Source: Streptomyces xanthochromogenes (GTDB lineage Bacteria > Actinomycetota > Actinomycetes > Streptomycetales > Streptomycetaceae). From it: 64,000 nucleotides of DNA. The stretch lies in contig NZ_BMUZ01000017.1 of the NCBI RefSeq assembly GCF_014650455.1, forward strand, positions 1 to 64,000, given 5' to 3'. The notes under the pieces are model-generated. The model did no database searches and had not been told where the DNA came from. It worked only from the letters and a program-made list of their open reading frames with translations. The position numbers and the translations under genes are program-made. This document shows positions 42,389-51,281 of this stretch, one piece after another; within the stretch, counting starts at the first letter, position 1, and each line of letters starts with the position of its first letter.

Positions 42389-44274
42389 CGGGCGGCTCCG
42401 GAGTCGAGGAGGGCTGGGCGGTGGCGTTCGACGAGGTCGGCCTCGATGCGTTCGGCGCTGCGCAGGGCGAGGGCGGCCATGGTCAGGGTCGGGTTGGAGG
42501 TGGCGACGGACGGCATGCTGCCGCAGCCCACCGCGTACAGACCGGGGTGGTCCCAGCAGCGCTGCCAGGAGTCGACCACCGAGGTGTCGGGGGAGCTGCC
42601 CATGATGTGGGTGCCGGCGCCGTGCCCGGCGCCCCGGTAGCCGTACACGCGGCCGTTGTGCTCGTAGCGGCCGGGCCAGCTCCCGTCGTCGGGGAAGTCG
42701 GTGCGGTCCTCGGCCCCGAGCCGGGCGAAGACCTGGTCGGAGACCGTCTTCGCCGCCGCTATGCCCTCCCGGACGTGGTGGGAGAGGTCGTACGTCGCGA
42801 CCGGTCGCGGCAGGCCGAGCCGGTCGCGCAGGGTCGGGTCGAGGGTGATCCGGTTGGCGGGGTCGGCGCTCTGCTCCATCTCGAACTGCAACGCGAACTG
42901 CCGCCCGACGCGGTCGCGCAGGGCCTCTCTCAGCTCCGTCCCGAACAGTCCGCGGCCGTCCGGCCCTCCGCTGCGCAGCAGTTCGGCGACGTCGCCGTCG
43001 ACCGGGCCCTTGGCCCACAGCCAGCCCCAGTTGCCGATCTCGATGCGGAACGGGGCCCGGGTGCGGCGGGCGGGTCCGGCGCGGAAGCCCTCGAAGCCGG
43101 ACGTCGAGCCGGGACCCCGGTAGGGGCCGACCGGCTCGGGCATCAGACCCCAGGTCAGCAGCACCGGGTGGTCCATCAGGTTGCGGCCGACCTGCCCACT
43201 GCGGTTCGCGAGGCCGGACAGGAGCAGCAGCCGGGCGTTCTCGACGGCGTGCGCGGCAAGGACGACGACGGGGGCCGTCGCGGTCCGGGCCGTCAACTCC
43301 CCCGTGCGGTCCGGGCCGTGAGCGGTGTATGTCAGGTACTCGACGCCGGTCGCCCGGCCGTCCGGTGCGACGAGCACCCGGCTGACCACGGCGCGGTCCA
43401 CCAGGGTGACCGAAGGGGCCCAGTGGGCCTGCGTCTTGAGCGGGGTGTACTTGGCCTGGGAGGGACAGAGTGGAATGCAGGTCGCGCTGCCCAGGCAGCG
43501 GCTGTCCGGGTCGGGGCGGCCGTGGGCGCCGGCGGGGACATAGCCGACACCGCCGTCGTACGCGGGGTTGGGCACGCCGTTGCGTGCGTGCGGTGTGCCC
43601 ACCACACGCAGCTCCACCGTGTCGGGCATGCCGGGGTCCTCCATCCGGCTCCCGTCGAGACGCTCGGCCAGTAACCGGTCCAGGCGGCTCGCAGGGATCG
43701 CTCGCATGGGAAAGACGTAGTTCTCCGGGAACGGCAGCCCGACCCGCTGCCGCTGTTCCTCGACATCGGCGGCCACCCCGAGCCGGCGCTCGGCCGCTCG
43801 ATAGTGGGGTTCCAACTCGGCGTAGGAGAGGGGCCAGTCACGCCCGTACCCGAACGTCGTCAGGGTGGCGAAGTCTTCCGGCAGCATGCGCGGGGTGAGC
43901 CCGGTCCACACGTTTCCGGTGCCGCCGTTGGCCCGTACGTATCCACTGCCGTAGGGAAGCCGTCCGCGCTGGACGAGGTAGCCGTCCCCGGTTCCGCCCA
44001 GGTCGGAGGCGTCGGGCCAAGGGGTGGCCGGATTCGGCAGGTGGGCCGAGCCGGGGCCCTTCACCGACGCGGCGAAGTACCGCTCCAGGGCGTCACGGTG
44101 GGCCTGCTCGGGGTCGGCGTCGCGTACCCCCGCCTCCAGCACCAGCACTCGGCGACCGCGCTCGCCCAGCTGCCCGGCGACGAGAGATCCGGCGATCCCC
44201 GCGCCGACCACGATCACGTCGTACGGCGCCTCCTGCCCCGTCATGGAGGCGGACCGCTCGGGCCGGGCGCTCAT
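42385..44274 (-). CDS. GMC-family FAD dehydrogenase, large subunit
   Basis: 629 residues. The N-terminal FAD-binding motif VIVVGAGIAGSLVAGQLGE, GNVWTGLTPRM, and the C-terminal GAGTHIMGSSPDTSVVD and GCGSMPSVATSNPTLT identify a glucose-methanol-choline oxidoreductase of the membrane-associated gluconate/sorbitol/fructose dehydrogenase type. Three Cys (CLGSATCIPLCPSQ) recall the cluster-like region of these enzymes. ATGA overlap with the small-subunit gene. Likely oxidises a polyol or sugar and passes electrons to a quinone or cytochrome. Confidence 0.88.
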   Translation of the reverse strand: MSARPERSASMTGQEAPYDVIVVGAGIAGSLVAGQLGERGRRVLVLEAGVRDADPEQAHRDALERYFAASVKGPGSAHLPNPATPWPDASDLGGTGDGYLVQRGRLPYGSGYVRANGGTGNVWTGLTPRMLPEDFATLTTFGYGRDWPLSYAELEPHYRAAERRLGVAADVEEQRQRVGLPFPENYVFPMRAIPASRLDRLLAERLDGSRMEDPGMPDTVELRVVGTPHARNGVPNPAYDGGVGYVPAGAHGRPDPDSRCLGSATCIPLCPSQAKYTPLKTQAHWAPSVTLVDRAVVSRVLVAPDGRATGVEYLTYTAHGPDRTGELTARTATAPVVVLAAHAVENARLLLLSGLANRSGQVGRNLMDHPVLLTWGLMPEPVGPYRGPGSTSGFEGFRAGPARRTRAPFRIEIGNWGWLWAKGPVDGDVAELLRSGGPDGRGLFGTELREALRDRVGRQFALQFEMEQSADPANRITLDPTLRDRLGLPRPVATYDLSHHVREGIAAAKTVSDQVFARLGAEDRTDFPDDGSWPGRYEHNGRVYGYRGAGHGAGTHIMGSSPDTSVVDSWQRCWDHPGLYAVGCGSMPSVATSNPTLTMAALALRSAERIEADLVERHRPALLDSGAAR

Positions 44275-44702
44275 CGGACCGACTCCGCCCCGGCCGGCGT
44301 CCCGGCCCAACTGCCGAACACATCCGGGCGGGTACCAGGGGCGTGCATGCCCAGCGTGCGCCAGACCAGGCCCGCCGCATAGGACGCCGATGAGACGACG
44401 AAAGAGCCGGAGCCGCCCGGCCGTCCGGGCCAACTACCCGTGTACCAAAGGTGGGTGATCGCTCGGGCGAGCTCCAGGAGCTCCCCGTCCACGCGCACCG
44501 CAGCGGGGGTCCCCGGCCCGGACAGCGCGTCCACCAGTCGCGTGCAGCGCTCGGAGCCGGCCTGCGCCAGCACCACCGCGCGATACGTCTCCCCCATTCC
44601 GAGGGCAGTCAACTCCTCCGCCCCGAAACCGGTCAGCCGGGCGGAGGCATCGACGAACGCGCCGACCTCGCCGTCGCTCGCATCGTCGTGCGCTGCTGTC
44701 AT
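44271..44702 (-). CDS. Small subunit of polyol dehydrogenase (FAD-SLDH-like)
   Basis: 143 residues, mostly helical: FVDASARLTGFGAEELTALG ... ELARAITHLWYTGSWPG. The LTG ... WYTG pattern is that of the sorbitol-dehydrogenase small-subunit family. It would bind the GMC subunit and help export or mature it. First gene of a three-gene unit (44702 down to 41543), all joined by ATGA overlaps. No clear signal peptide. Confidence 0.75.
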   Translation of the reverse strand: MTAAHDDASDGEVGAFVDASARLTGFGAEELTALGMGETYRAVVLAQAGSERCTRLVDALSGPGTPAAVRVDGELLELARAITHLWYTGSWPGRPGGSGSFVVSSASYAAGLVWRTLGMHAPGTRPDVFGSWAGTPAGAESVR

Positions 44703-45086
44703 TCGAGCTCCCCCTCATCACGACCGAGGTCCCGTGGCAGCCCTCGACTGTGCTCCGGCAATCAACTGTGCCCGGCGGCCGGCCCATCACGGGCCTGGAC
44801 GGGGAAGCTGTCCTGAATCGGGCGTGCCAAGACGGGAGTTCGGGGAGCACCCTGCCCCCTTGAAGAACGCCGCGTCGGTGCGGTGTCCGAGCCGACGGAT
44901 GCGCTGTCGCGGTCCGCTGATTGGCCGAATCCCTGGTCATCGCCCGTCGGCCGGACCTCGTGCAGCCGAGGAGGGTGTTCCTCGTCCGGGGCGGCCTCCA
45001 CCCGGTCGGTGCGATCAGAGGCCCGGCCGACCAGGGACGCCGTACGCCGCAGGGTTCAGGGGCGGAGGTCAAGTCCGTATCGCACC
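44703..45086. other. Gap without recognisable gene
   Basis: 384 bp upstream of the dehydrogenase operon and downstream of apbE. Short frames on both strands have no credible start or family motif. It probably holds the dehydrogenase promoter, but no consensus could be identified. Confidence 0.45.
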
Positions 45087-45854
45087 TCACACCCCATAGC
45101 GGTCGAACCCCCGGGTGCGCCACTCCTGGCCGTCGGGCAGGACGGCGAGCGCTTCGTAGCCGTCCAGTGTCTCCAGCCACTCCCGGGCGCTGCCGCCTCT
45201 GGCGAAGGCCGCGGTGGCGTAGGTGTCGGTCAGGGTCAGGCGGGGGCCGATGAGGGTGAGGGAGGCGAACGTGCGGGCGGGCGTGCCGGTGTGGGGGTCG
45301 AAGATGTGGTCGCCGCGTTCGAAGGTCCCGGAGGTGGCGACGGCCAAGTCGTGGGGAGCGCTGATGACCGTGAGGAGCCGGCCGGAACGCAGTGGGTGGG
45401 CGATCCCAACACGCCATTTTGAGACCTCAGTTGGGCGGCCCCGCAGCTGGAGGTCGCCTCCGCCGTTCACGCAGGTGTGGTGCGCGCCCGCTTCGTGAAG
45501 GAGCTGGGACGCGGCTTCGGCGGCCCAGCCTTTGACGAGACCGGAGGGGTCCAGGGCGCCTGCGGGGACGACGCTGAACCATCCTTCGCTGACGTGCGCG
45601 GCCTGGGCACAGAGCGACATGACTTCGCGGACTTCGGGCGGGCAGTCCGCCAGGCGGATCTCGCCGCGGTCGAGGCGGCTGATGTGGCTGTCGGGTCGGT
45701 AGGTGGAGAACACGGCGTCTACGCGGTGGAGTTGTCGCACGGCCGCGGCGAGCGCCGCGCGGATGGCGGGGGTGGGCTCGTCGCGGATGTCGAAGGAGAA
45801 GACGGTGCCCATCACGTGCTCGACGTGGCGCAGTCCGGTCGCGTTGTCAGGCAT
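45087..45854 (-). CDS. apbE: FAD:protein FMN transferase
   Basis: 255 residues from the ATG at 45854, which overlaps the upstream stop by 8 bp. ApbE motifs: VMGTVFSFDIRD, LDPSGLVKGWAAE, CVNGGGDLQLRG, and LTDTYATAAFA (metal/nucleotide). It transfers FMN from FAD to a Ser/Thr of a partner. The partner is the coupled FMN-binding protein upstream. Lacks an obvious signal peptide; the family is usually extracytoplasmic, so export by another route or a cytoplasmic location is uncertain. Confidence 0.9.
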   Translation of the reverse strand: MPDNATGLRHVEHVMGTVFSFDIRDEPTPAIRAALAAAVRQLHRVDAVFSTYRPDSHISRLDRGEIRLADCPPEVREVMSLCAQAAHVSEGWFSVVPAGALDPSGLVKGWAAEAASQLLHEAGAHHTCVNGGGDLQLRGRPTEVSKWRVGIAHPLRSGRLLTVISAPHDLAVATSGTFERGDHIFDPHTGTPARTFASLTLIGPRLTLTDTYATAAFARGGSAREWLETLDGYEALAVLPDGQEWRTRGFDRYGV

Positions 45855-46269
45855 GGGCCCGGTCCAGGGCGCTCTGGAGGGACTGGATGTAGCCCTGGCT
45901 GGTGTAGCTGGCACCGGAGATGGCGTCGATGCGGGCGCTCTGGGCGCCGAGGGCCTCCTGGGTGAGACGGGGCAGGGCGTAGGCGGCGATCCGCTGGTCG
46001 CGGCCGTTCTGGTCCGGGGCCTGGAGGACCTTCACGGCAGTGATCTTTCCATCGGCGAGGGTGGCGGCGACCTGCACGGTCCCGTACTGGGTGTCGATGG
46101 GGTCCCCGGTGAACGTCCCCGTTCCGGTGGAGGTGCCGCTGGGGACGTGGACCGTCGTGGTGGGTCTTGCGGTCACCCCGGCGAGGGTGGGGGTCTGGTG
46201 GGGTTTGAGGGCGAGCAGGGTGACGACCAGGGCGCTGATCCCGGTGGTGGCGAGGACGGCTCGGCGCAT
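45847..46269 (-). CDS. FMN-binding domain protein (flavinylation target)
   Basis: 140 residues. An N-terminal hydrophobic helix (VLATTGISALVVTLLAL) anchors or exports it, then an FMN_bind domain with the acceptor motif DAISGASYTS, where Ser121 is the predicted covalent FMN site. Starts at the MRRAVL methionine; longer frames are Arg-rich and unlikely. Together with ApbE and the reductase-like protein it forms an extracytoplasmic electron carrier. Confidence 0.88.
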   Translation of the reverse strand: MRRAVLATTGISALVVTLLALKPHQTPTLAGVTARPTTTVHVPSGTSTGTGTFTGDPIDTQYGTVQVAATLADGKITAVKVLQAPDQNGRDQRIAAYALPRLTQEALGAQSARIDAISGASYTSQGYIQSLQSALDRAHA

Positions 46270-46280
46270 GACGGTACTCC

Positions 46281-47645
46281 TCAGAGGGCGAACGACTCGT
46301 GGTGGATGCGCCGGGCGGGGACGCCGGCTTCGCGCAGGGCCCGGATCGCGGCCTGCGTCATGCCGGGCGGCCCGCACAGGTAGACGTCATGCGCGGCCAG
46401 GTCCGGGACCAGCGCGCTCAGCGCGCGGGCGTTGAGGGGCGAGGAATACGCGGCGGGTTCGTCGACGACGTAGTGGACGACGGCTCGGCGCCGGGCCGCT
46501 ATTGCATCAAGTTCACCGCGCAGGGCGAGGTCGTCCGGGCGGCGGGCGCGGTAGACGAGGCTCACCTGGCCGGGCAGGGTCTCGAAGAGCGTACGCAACG
46601 GGGTGATGCCCACCCCGCCGGCCAGGAGCAGGACCTTGGGAGAGGTGCGACGGTCCGCGGTGAACGCCCCGTAGGGGCCCTCGGCCCACACCCGCGTACC
46701 GGGCCTCAAGAGGGCGAGGGCCGCACTGTGCCCGCCTGCCGTCTTGACGGTGATGCGCAGGTGCCCGGGGTGCGCGGGGGCCGAGAGGGAGTAGGGGTTC
46801 GCGGTCCACCACAGCCCGCGCGCGAGGAAGCGCCAGCGCAGGAACTGCCCTGGCGCGCCGCCGAGTTCGTCGAGGCGGTGGCCGGTGAGGTGGACGGAGA
46901 CGATGCCCGGCGCCTCGGGGTGTACCGCGGCCACCCGCAGGCGGTGGCGGAGTCCGCGGCGGACGGGGACGGCGAACCGGTACCAGGCGATGAGGGCCGC
47001 GACCCCGAGGAACAAGGCGTACCAGGCCACTTGGGCGGTCCGGTTGCCCACGAAGTCGGCGCCGTTGGACAGTTGGTGACCGAAGGCGAGGAACACGGCA
47101 AGGTAGGTCGCGAAGTGGAGGTAGTGCCAGGTCTCGTAGCTCATCCTGCGGCGTGCCGCGCGGGCCGAGAGCACTCCGGTCACCAGGAACAGCAGAAAGC
47201 CGATCGTGCCCTTGAGGAGGTCGGGGTAGTCCAGGACCAGGGTGGCGGTCTGGCTCAGCACGTTCGTGTGGGAGGTCAGCGAAGAGCCCCAGATGATCAG
47301 CAGGGTGTGGGCGAGGGCGAGGCCGACGGTGCAGCGGCCGCCCAGCGCGTGCCAGCGGGCGAGCCGGTCGGTGCCGACGGTGTGGTCCACAAGCGGCACG
47401 CGGGCCATCAGGGCCAGGAGGACCGCGCAGGCGTAGCCGGCCAGCAGACCGGTGATGCGGCCGGCGCCGGTGAGCCAGCCCGAGGGGCCGACGACCGAGG
47501 ACGTGTCACTCCACCACAAGGCCAGCACCCCCACGGCACCGGCCCAGATCACCAGCGGCACCAGGTACGGGACGGCGCTGCGGCGCGGGCGCCGGTGGCG
47601 CAGCCCGCGGCCGGCGGCCGTGGTGGGCGTGAACGTGGCGGTCAT
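46281..47645 (-). CDS. Ferric-reductase-like transmembrane oxidoreductase
   Basis: 454 residues: six helices with paired histidines (RWHALGGRC, LALAHTLLI; ETWHYLHFATYLAV, FGHQL) for haem, then a ferredoxin-reductase domain: FAD motif NPYSLSAPA, NAD-type GGVGITPLRTL, and C-terminal YLCGPPGMTQ. It moves electrons from cytoplasmic NAD(P)H across the membrane. Coupled to the FMN-binding protein and ApbE, so it probably reduces an extracytoplasmic flavin acceptor. Divergent from its own two-component system. Confidence 0.92.
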   Translation of the reverse strand: MTATFTPTTAAGRGLRHRRPRRSAVPYLVPLVIWAGAVGVLALWWSDTSSVVGPSGWLTGAGRITGLLAGYACAVLLALMARVPLVDHTVGTDRLARWHALGGRCTVGLALAHTLLIIWGSSLTSHTNVLSQTATLVLDYPDLLKGTIGFLLFLVTGVLSARAARRRMSYETWHYLHFATYLAVFLAFGHQLSNGADFVGNRTAQVAWYALFLGVAALIAWYRFAVPVRRGLRHRLRVAAVHPEAPGIVSVHLTGHRLDELGGAPGQFLRWRFLARGLWWTANPYSLSAPAHPGHLRITVKTAGGHSAALALLRPGTRVWAEGPYGAFTADRRTSPKVLLLAGGVGITPLRTLFETLPGQVSLVYRARRPDDLALRGELDAIAARRRAVVHYVVDEPAAYSSPLNARALSALVPDLAAHDVYLCGPPGMTQAAIRALREAGVPARRIHHESFAL

Positions 47646-47701
47646 AGGGCTCCTCCGGATGGGACGCGCTCCGGCGATGGGCGGCCAGCCTCACAGCCCA
47701 A

Positions 47702-47768
47702 CCTCTGAGTAACCTCTGAAACGACCCTCGTCGGCCCGCCCGCCGCCGATTCAGAGGAAACTCAGAGA
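47702..47768. promoter_or_regulatory. Paired OmpR-type operator boxes in the divergent promoter region
   Basis: CCTCTGA at 47702 and 47713 (11-bp spacing) faces TCAGAGG at 47751 and TCAGAGA at 47762 (also 11-bp spacing). On each transcribed strand the element reads TCAGAGG-N4-TCAGAG, so the same direct repeat serves the reductase operon (left) and the regulator gene (right). An 11-bp period is typical of OmpR/PhoB-type regulators. Confidence 0.7.
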
Positions 47769-47815
47769 CTCGCCCCGCCCCGCCCCGGTGCGCATCGGGA
47801 GATGCTGAAGGGACC

Positions 47816-48550
47816 ATGGACGAACCACACACCACCCCGCTGCTGCACCGTCCGGACGGGGAGCCCGTGCGGATCCTCGTCGTCGACGACGAACCCGATG
47901 TCACGGACGTCCTGTCCGGCGTCATGACGGGCGAGGGCTGGCAGGTGCGCACCGCCGCGGACGGCACGACCGCCCTCGCCACCGCACGTGACTTCCGGCC
48001 CGACGCGGTGGTCCTGGACTGGATGCTCCCCGACCTCGACGGACTGCAGATCCTGCGCGCACTGCGGCGCGAAGCACCCCAGGTGTGTGTCCTGTTCCTG
48101 ACCGCGCGCGACGCCGTGGAGGACCGCATCGCCGGGATCACCGCGGGCGGCGACGACTACGTCACCAAGCCGTACAGCCTGGAAGAGGTACTGGCCCGCC
48201 TGCGCGGGCTGCTGCGGCGGGCCGGGATGACCGCGGAGCCGGGCGCCGAAAGGATCACCGTCGGGGACCTCACGATGGACGAGGAGGCCAGGGAGGTCCG
48301 GCGTGGCGGCGTCGAGGTCGAGCTGTCCCGCACCGAGTTCGAGCTCCTCAGGTTCCTGATGCGCAATCCCCGCCGGGTCCTGTCCAAGGCACAGATCCTG
48401 GACCGGGTATGGGCGTACGACTTCGGCGGTCGCGCCCATGTCGTCGAGCTGTACATCAGCTATCTGCGCAAGAAGGTCGACGCCGGGCGCACCCCGATGA
48501 TCCACACGGTGCGCGGGGTCGGCTACGTCCTCAAGCCGGACTCGCCGTGA
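47816..48550 (+). CDS. OmpR-family response regulator
   Basis: 244 residues. Receiver domain with the phosphate-accepting Asp68 (VVLDWMLP), acidic pair DDE, Thr96 and Lys118 (VTKPYS), then a winged-helix output domain (VELSRTEFELLRFLMRNPRR ... HVVELYISYLRKKVD ... TVRGVGYVLK). Its stop overlaps the kinase gene (GTGA). The matching repeats just upstream are probably its binding sites, giving control of both itself and the flavin electron-transfer operon. Confidence 0.93.
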   Translation: MDEPHTTPLLHRPDGEPVRILVVDDEPDVTDVLSGVMTGEGWQVRTAADGTTALATARDFRPDAVVLDWMLPDLDGLQILRALRREAPQVCVLFLTARDAVEDRIAGITAGGDDYVTKPYSLEEVLARLRGLLRRAGMTAEPGAERITVGDLTMDEEAREVRRGGVEVELSRTEFELLRFLMRNPRRVLSKAQILDRVWAYDFGGRAHVVELYISYLRKKVDAGRTPMIHTVRGVGYVLKPDSP

Positions 48551-49971
48551 AGCGCCCCCTGCCCTGCACTCTGCGCGGCCAGCTGACCGCCGGACTCGTC
48601 GCCCTGCTCGCCCTCGCGTGCCTCGCCGTCGGCGTCACCACGGCACTCGCGCTGCGCGGCTTCCTGGTGGGGCGCCTCGACGAACAACTCGCGGCCTCCG
48701 GCGGCCGGTTCGCCGCCAGCCTCGAACACGAGGCAAGGCCCGACGCCGACAACCGCCCCGACACCCGGGGCCAGTCCGAGTCGACCTTCGGCGCCCGCCT
48801 GCTGAACGGCACCACCACCCAGGCGGCCGTGGTCCACGACGCCACCGACCGCACGGTCCGGCTCACGGACGGCGACCGCAGCGCGCTGGCGCGGGTTCCC
48901 GTTGACGGAAACGGGCACAGCATCCATCTCTCCACTCTGGGCAAGTACCGAGTCACGGCGGTCAACGGCGACGACGGGGACCTCATGATCACCGGCCTGC
49001 CCTTGCACCCGGTGGAGGAGACGGTGCACCGCCTCGAAGCTGTCGAGGCCGTACTCTTCAGCGCGGCCCTCCTGGCCACCGGCATCGCGGGGGCCCTGTG
49101 GGTACGCATTTCGCTGCGCCCCCTCCAGAAGGTCACCGCACGGGCGGCAGAGGTTTCCCAACTGCCGCTCGCCAGCGGCGAGATCGCCATGCCGGGACCG
49201 CTCCCCGACACCGATCCCCGCACCGAGGTCGGACAGCTCGGCACCGCCCTCAACCAGATGCTGGGACACGTCGAGGACGCCCTCACCCGCCGCCACGCGA
49301 GCGAGGAAAGGCTCCGCCACTTCGCCGCCGACGCCAGCCACGAACTGCGCACACCCGTCGCCAACATCCGGGGCCACGCAGAACTCGCCCTTCGTCACCG
49401 AGGAGCCGTACCCGCCGAGGTCCGCCACGCGCTGGAGCGCATCGGCGGCGAATCACAGCGCATGACCCGGCTCGTCGACGACCTGCTGCTCCTCGCCCGC
49501 CTGGATGCCGGGCGCCCCCTCGAACAGGAGCTCGTAGACCTGACGCTGCTGATCCTGAACGCGACCGACGACGCGCGTGCCGCCGGCCCCGGTCACCACT
49601 GGCTCCTCGACCTCCCCGAAGAACCGGTCACCGTAACCGGCGACGCCCACCGCCTCCAGCAGGCCATCGGCAACCTCCTGGCCAACGCCCGCACCCACAC
49701 CCCGCCCGGCACCGAGGTGACCATCACCCTCAGCACCGGCGAGGGGAACGTCCAGGTGGACGTCGCCGACGACGGTCCCGGCATCCCCGAAGAAATCCAG
49801 CCCGAGGTCTTCGGCCGCTTCATCCGAGCCGACCACGCCCGCTCGCGCAGCACCGGAAGCACCGGCCTCGGCCTCGCCATCGTCCATGCCGTGGTCACCG
49901 CCCACGGCGGCACGGCAACCCTCACCAGCCGCCCCGGACACACCACCTTCCGGATCACGCTCCCCGGCTGA
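48547..49971 (+). CDS. Sensor histidine kinase
   Basis: 474 residues. Two membrane helices (about 15-37 and 175-195) flank a 140-residue external domain, then a HAMP region, the H-box DASHELRTPVAN (phospho-accepting His265), and an ATPase domain with NLLANARTHT, DDGPGIP and GSTGLGLAIV. Paired with the response regulator before it. The signal may be a redox or envelope cue, given the neighbouring extracytoplasmic redox module. Confidence 0.93.
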   Translation: MKRPLPCTLRGQLTAGLVALLALACLAVGVTTALALRGFLVGRLDEQLAASGGRFAASLEHEARPDADNRPDTRGQSESTFGARLLNGTTTQAAVVHDATDRTVRLTDGDRSALARVPVDGNGHSIHLSTLGKYRVTAVNGDDGDLMITGLPLHPVEETVHRLEAVEAVLFSAALLATGIAGALWVRISLRPLQKVTARAAEVSQLPLASGEIAMPGPLPDTDPRTEVGQLGTALNQMLGHVEDALTRRHASEERLRHFAADASHELRTPVANIRGHAELALRHRGAVPAEVRHALERIGGESQRMTRLVDDLLLLARLDAGRPLEQELVDLTLLILNATDDARAAGPGHHWLLDLPEEPVTVTGDAHRLQQAIGNLLANARTHTPPGTEVTITLSTGEGNVQVDVADDGPGIPEEIQPEVFGRFIRADHARSRSTGSTGLGLAIVHAVVTAHGGTATLTSRPGHTTFRITLPG

Positions 49972-49976
49972 ACAAT

Positions 49977-50115
49977 GACCCTGCCTCGGCCCAGCAGCGC
50001 AGCGAGCAGGGTTGATTTGCCCGATGCCGTTCGCGCCGGTGATGGCGACCCGGTCCGCACACCGCCCGGTACGACGGTGCAGTTGGCGCTGCCGGTCGGC
50101 CGGTTCGACAGGTGC
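49977..50115 (-). pseudogene. Frameshifted fragment of an ABC-F type ATPase
   Basis: The minus strand reads ADRVAITGANGIG in one frame and GKSTLLAALLGRGRV in the next; joined they give the Walker A region TGANGxGKSTLLAALLGR typical of ABC-F ribosome-associated proteins. The rest of the gene is missing. It lies between the kinase and the transpeptidase gene. Confidence 0.6.
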
Positions 50116-50219
50116 GGCGGCGGGGCGTGGGGTGCTCGCAGAAAAGTTCGGATCGAGTGCAACCGGGTTGCCGTCCCACGCGTATAGGAGGCGACATCGC
50201 ACTTCACATGGGGGACTTC

Positions 50220-51203
50220 ATGCACCAGGACCGTTCTGCCGGGCGGATCGCCGGCCGGCTCGGCGCCGCCGTCACGGTTTGTCTCGCCCTGCTTCCGGTC
50301 GTCGGCTGCTCGGCGGCGGCCGGAGAGCCCGGCGCGCGGGCTTCCGCGGCGGCGCACGTGGACGCCAAGGACGGCCGCGGCCCGGGCACGGCGTCGGCCG
50401 CACCCACGGCGGCGTCCACCCCCGAGCCCGCCGCGCTCGCCCAGGCCCAGGTGAACATGGCCGACGGTCAGACGGTCGGTGTGGGCATGCCGATATCGGT
50501 CACCTTCCCCAAGCCGGTCCCCGCCGCCGACCGCAAGGCCGTGGAGAGTCTGCTGCGGGTGCAGACGTCCACGGGCACGACGGGCGCCTGGAGCTGGGTG
50601 AAGGACCAGAACCTCCGGGACGGCCGGCGCGTCGACTTCCGCCCGAAGACCGCCTACTGGCAGCCCGGAACCAAGGTCACACTCCATGTCGGCGTCCATG
50701 CCGTGCGCCAGTTCACCATCGGCCGTTCCCTGACCGCCTCGGTCGACGTGGACGCGCACATGATGACGGTCCGCGCCGACGGCAGGACGACGCACATCCC
50801 CGTCACCACCGGACGACCCGGCCTCGACACGTGGAACGGCACGATGGTCGTCATGGACAAGGCGCCCAAGGTGCACATGGACTCCCGCACGGTGGGCCTC
50901 GGCGACGCGTACAACGGCGACTACTTCTGGGCCGTCCACCTGACCACGTCGGGGACGTATGTGCACCAGAATGAGCGCGCGGACACCGAGGCGGGGCACC
51001 ACAACGTGACCCACGGCTGTGTCGGGCTCGCCACCGACGGGACCGCCCGGAAGTTCTACGACCAGATCCGGGTCGGTGACGTCGTCACCGTCTCCGGAGG
51101 CAAGAAGGACATCGTCGCGACCGGCAACGGTTACGGCGACTGGAACCTGAGCTGGGAGCAGTGGCTGGCGCAGAGCGCCGCCGGGGAGACCTCGACCGCA
51201 TGA
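50220..51203 (+). CDS. L,D-transpeptidase lipoprotein (YkuD domain)
   Basis: 327 residues from the ATG at 50220, 6 nt after GGGGGA; an ATG at 50208 is possible. Lipoprotein signal with VVGCSAA, an Ala/Pro/Thr-rich linker, an Ig-like domain and a C-terminal YkuD domain whose active site reads HHNVTHGCVGLA (His, Cys). It cross-links peptidoglycan through 3-3 bonds at the outer face of the membrane. Followed by an ECF sigma factor gene 78 bp on. Confidence 0.92.
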   Translation: MHQDRSAGRIAGRLGAAVTVCLALLPVVGCSAAAGEPGARASAAAHVDAKDGRGPGTASAAPTAASTPEPAALAQAQVNMADGQTVGVGMPISVTFPKPVPAADRKAVESLLRVQTSTGTTGAWSWVKDQNLRDGRRVDFRPKTAYWQPGTKVTLHVGVHAVRQFTIGRSLTASVDVDAHMMTVRADGRTTHIPVTTGRPGLDTWNGTMVVMDKAPKVHMDSRTVGLGDAYNGDYFWAVHLTTSGTYVHQNERADTEAGHHNVTHGCVGLATDGTARKFYDQIRVGDVVTVSGGKKDIVATGNGYGDWNLSWEQWLAQSAAGETSTA

Positions 51204-51240
51204 GCCCCGCCGCACCACCGCGCACCCCGCGCCCATCCGC

Positions 51241-51266
51241 GTAAGACGCCGTAAGACCCCGTAAGA
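51241..51266 (+). promoter_or_regulatory. Three GTAAGA boxes with exact 10-bp period
   Basis: GTAAGA begins at 51241, 51251 and 51261, giving three head-to-tail copies on one helix face. They end 15 bp before the sigma-factor start codon, so they overlap the probable promoter or leader. A direct-repeat regulator site is the simplest reading. Confidence 0.5.
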
Positions 51267-51281
51267 AGAGAGCAAGACAAG

